From Bacteroidetes bacterium CG2_30_32_10 (GTDB lineage Bacteria; Bacteroidota; Bacteroidia; Bacteroidales; CG2-30-32-10): a stretch of 14,812 nucleotides of DNA. Location of the stretch: the NCBI GenBank assembly GCA_001872995.1, contig MNXO01000070.1, positions 1-14,812 of the forward strand, in the 5' to 3' direction. Positions 13,680 to 14,812 of the stretch are shown here, in pieces (the stretch's first letter is position 1; each line of letters starts with the position of its first letter). The position numbers and the translations under genes are program-made. The notes beneath the pieces are model-generated. The model did no database searches. It saw nothing but the letters and a program-made list of their open reading frames with translations, and was not told the origin of the DNA.

Positions 13680-14468
13680 ATGATTAAATATAAGTCAAAA
13701 GAAGAAATTGAATTAATTAAAAAGAGTTCTTTGCTTGTTGCAAAATCACTAGCAGAAGTTGCAAAAATACTTCGACCTGGTATTAGTACATTATCAATAG
13801 ATAAGATTGCAGAAGAGTTTATACACGATAACGATTCTAAACCTGCTTTCAAAGGTTACAATGGATTTCCAAATACCCTTTGTGTTTCAATTAATGAACA
13901 AATAGTTCATGGAATACCTGGAGGTAGAATGATAAAAGAAGGAGATATTGTTTCAGTTGATTGTGGAGTTATTAAAAATGGTTATTATGGAGATTCAGCG
14001 TATACTTTTGCTATTGGCGAGGTAAAACAAGAAGTTTTACTTTTGCTTAGAACTACTAAAACAGCTTTATATAAAGGTATTAGCAATGCTGTAGTTGGAA
14101 AAAGATTAGGAGACATTGGATTTGAAATTCAAAGTTATGTAGAAAGTTTTGGTTTTTCTGTTGTGAGAGAATTAGTTGGTCATGGTATTGGAACACATCT
14201 TCACGAGAAACCCAATGTGATGAATTATGGTAAAAAAGGAAGTGGATTAAAACTTTTAGAAGGTTTAACAATAGCTATTGAACCAATGATAAATATGGGG
14301 AAGAAGGAAATATTTCAAGAAAAAGATGGTTGGACAATTAGAACAATTGACAAGTTACCTTCTGCACATTATGAACATACCATTGCATTAGGTAAAGATA
14401 AAACAGAAATATTGTCATCATTTGAATATATTGAACAAGTAAATAATATTAATTTAACAAAAATTTAA
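13680..14468 (+). CDS. map: Methionine aminopeptidase, type I
   Basis: This metalloenzyme removes the initiator methionine from nascent proteins when the second residue is small. The 262-residue product keeps all five metal ligands of the family: Asp94 (VSVDCGV), Asp105 (YYGDSAYTF), His168 (VGHGIG), Glu201 (AIEPMI) and Glu232 (HYEHTIAL). The substrate-contacting His77 (IVHGIP) and His175 (HLHEKP) are also present. The ATG at 13680 gives MIKYKSKEEIELIKKSSLLV, the family N terminus. A GTG at 13665 would add five residues (M-L-E-F-I), which is unlikely. It lies 21 bases after secY and 7 bases before infA. It is a plain catalytic-domain enzyme without the N-terminal zinc-finger or linker extension found in some lineages. 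Confidence 0.97.
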   Translation: MIKYKSKEEIELIKKSSLLVAKSLAEVAKILRPGISTLSIDKIAEEFIHDNDSKPAFKGYNGFPNTLCVSINEQIVHGIPGGRMIKEGDIVSVDCGVIKNGYYGDSAYTFAIGEVKQEVLLLLRTTKTALYKGISNAVVGKRLGDIGFEIQSYVESFGFSVVRELVGHGIGTHLHEKPNVMNYGKKGSGLKLLEGLTIAIEPMINMGKKEIFQEKDGWTIRTIDKLPSAHYEHTIALGKDKTEILSSFEYIEQVNNINLTKI

Positions 14469-14475
14469 AATAAAT

Positions 14476-14694
14476 ATGACCAAACAAACCTCCATTCAAC
14501 AAGATGGCATTGTATTAGAATCGCTTGGAAATGCTATGTTTAGAGTGGAATTATCAAATGGGCATATAATAACAGCTCATATATCAGGTAAAATGAGAAT
14601 GCATTATATTAAAATATTACCTGGCGATAAAGTTAAAATTGAAATGTCGCCTTATGATTTAACAAAAGGAAGAATAACATTTAGATATAAATAA
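14476..14694 (+). CDS. infA: Translation initiation factor IF-1
   Basis: IF-1 is a single OB-fold protein that blocks the 30S A site and supports IF-2 and IF-3 during initiation. The 72-residue product (MTKQTSIQQDGIVLESLGNA...) has the standard length and near-universal MFRVELSNGHIITAHISGKM, then RMHYIKILPGDKVKIEMSPY and DLTKGRITFRYK. The start is 7 bases after map in an A/T-rich spacer. The usual spc-alpha junction order infA, rpmJ is kept. Nothing odd was seen. Confidence 0.99.
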   Translation: MTKQTSIQQDGIVLESLGNAMFRVELSNGHIITAHISGKMRMHYIKILPGDKVKIEMSPYDLTKGRITFRYK

Positions 14695-14715
14695 AAAATT
14701 TAATTTTTCAACAAA

Positions 14716-14812
14716 ATGAAAGTAAAAACATCCATAAAGAAAAGAACTCCTGACTGCAAAATTGTTCGCAGAAAAGGATGCTTGTTTGTAATAAATAAAA
14801 AAAATCCTAAGT
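14716..14812 (+). CDS. rpmJ: 50S ribosomal protein L36, zinc-free form (partial, 3' end missing)
   Basis: L36 is the smallest 50S protein and stabilises 23S rRNA near the L7/L12 stalk base. The first 32 residues are visible: MKVKTSIKKRTPDCKIVRRK then GCLFVINKKNPK; about six more are expected. Zinc-binding L36 uses C11, C14, C27 and H33 (E. coli numbering). Here residue 11 is Thr, 14 is Cys, and 27 is Asn. Codon 33 begins with T at base 14812, so it cannot be His. Three of four ligands are therefore missing, and this is the C-minus form. It begins 21 bases after infA. The gene was recognised from the sequence pattern and position because it is too short to stand out by length. Confidence 0.96.
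   Translation, partial: MKVKTSIKKRTPDCKIVRRKGCLFVINKKNPK

Noticed and set aside
14695..14707. A/T palindrome AAAATT-T-AATTTT between infA and rpmJ
   Set aside because: It would need a one-base loop, has no G-C pairs and is expected by chance at this composition; not a terminator.
1..14812. Mobile elements, CRISPR arrays, tRNA or rRNA genes, defence genes or an undescribed system
   Set aside because: No direct repeats, insertion ends, spacer arrays or RNA gene patterns were seen; recognised housekeeping genes fill nearly every base.

Overview
The window is one uninterrupted run of 28 translation and secretion genes, all on the + strand: the fused str, S10 and spc ribosomal-protein clusters of a bacterium. 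Both ends cut a gene. The left edge falls inside rpsL (S12) and the right edge inside rpmJ (L36). The order is rpsL, rpsG, fusA, rpsJ, rplC, rplD, rplW, rplB, rpsS, rplV, rpsC, rplP, rpmC, rpsQ, rplN, rplX, rplE, rpsN, rpsH, rplF, rplR, rpsE, rpmD, rplO, secY, map, infA, rpmJ.

The organism is very probably a member of the Bacteroidota with a low G+C genome (about one third G+C by eye). Five things point that way: no tuf between fusA and rpsJ, no adk between secY and map, protein details typical of that phylum (DHPMGGGEG in L2, a basic N-terminal extension on L22, a short cysteine-poor S14, an L36 without its zinc ligands), A/T-rich leaders mostly lacking Shine-Dalgarno sequences, and almost only ATG starts and TAA stops. 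I cannot place it below phylum level.

Layout. 1-2945 is the str part (S12, S7, EF-G). 2946-7868 is the S10 part (S10, L3, L4, L23, L2, S19, L22, S3, L16, L29), and S17 at 7883-8140 closes it. 8143-13658 is the spc part (L14, L24, L5, S14, S8, L6, L18, S5, L30, L15, SecY). 13680-14812 holds methionine aminopeptidase, IF-1 and the start of L36; the alpha part (S13, S11, S4, RpoA, L17) would be expected just beyond. The longest non-coding gap is 55 bases (4586-4640), and no convincing internal promoter or terminator was found, so the genes are probably transcribed together. Two gene pairs overlap (rplC/rplD by 10 bases, rplX/rplE by 1) and many others lie 1-12 bases apart, which suggests translational coupling.

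The products share one task: building the ribosome around the peptidyl-transferase centre, the tunnel and the decoding site, starting and moving translation (IF-1, EF-G), trimming the initiator methionine (Map) and exporting or inserting proteins (SecY).

I looked for a hidden extra system and did not find one. Every long stretch is accounted for by a recognised housekeeping gene. What remains are small points: the GTG start and TGA stop of rpsJ, Shine-Dalgarno-like sequences confined to the spc half, paired CCTT/AAGG palindromes at two start sites, a Lys at the SecA-critical Arg of SecY, and loss of zinc or methylation sites in L36 and L3.
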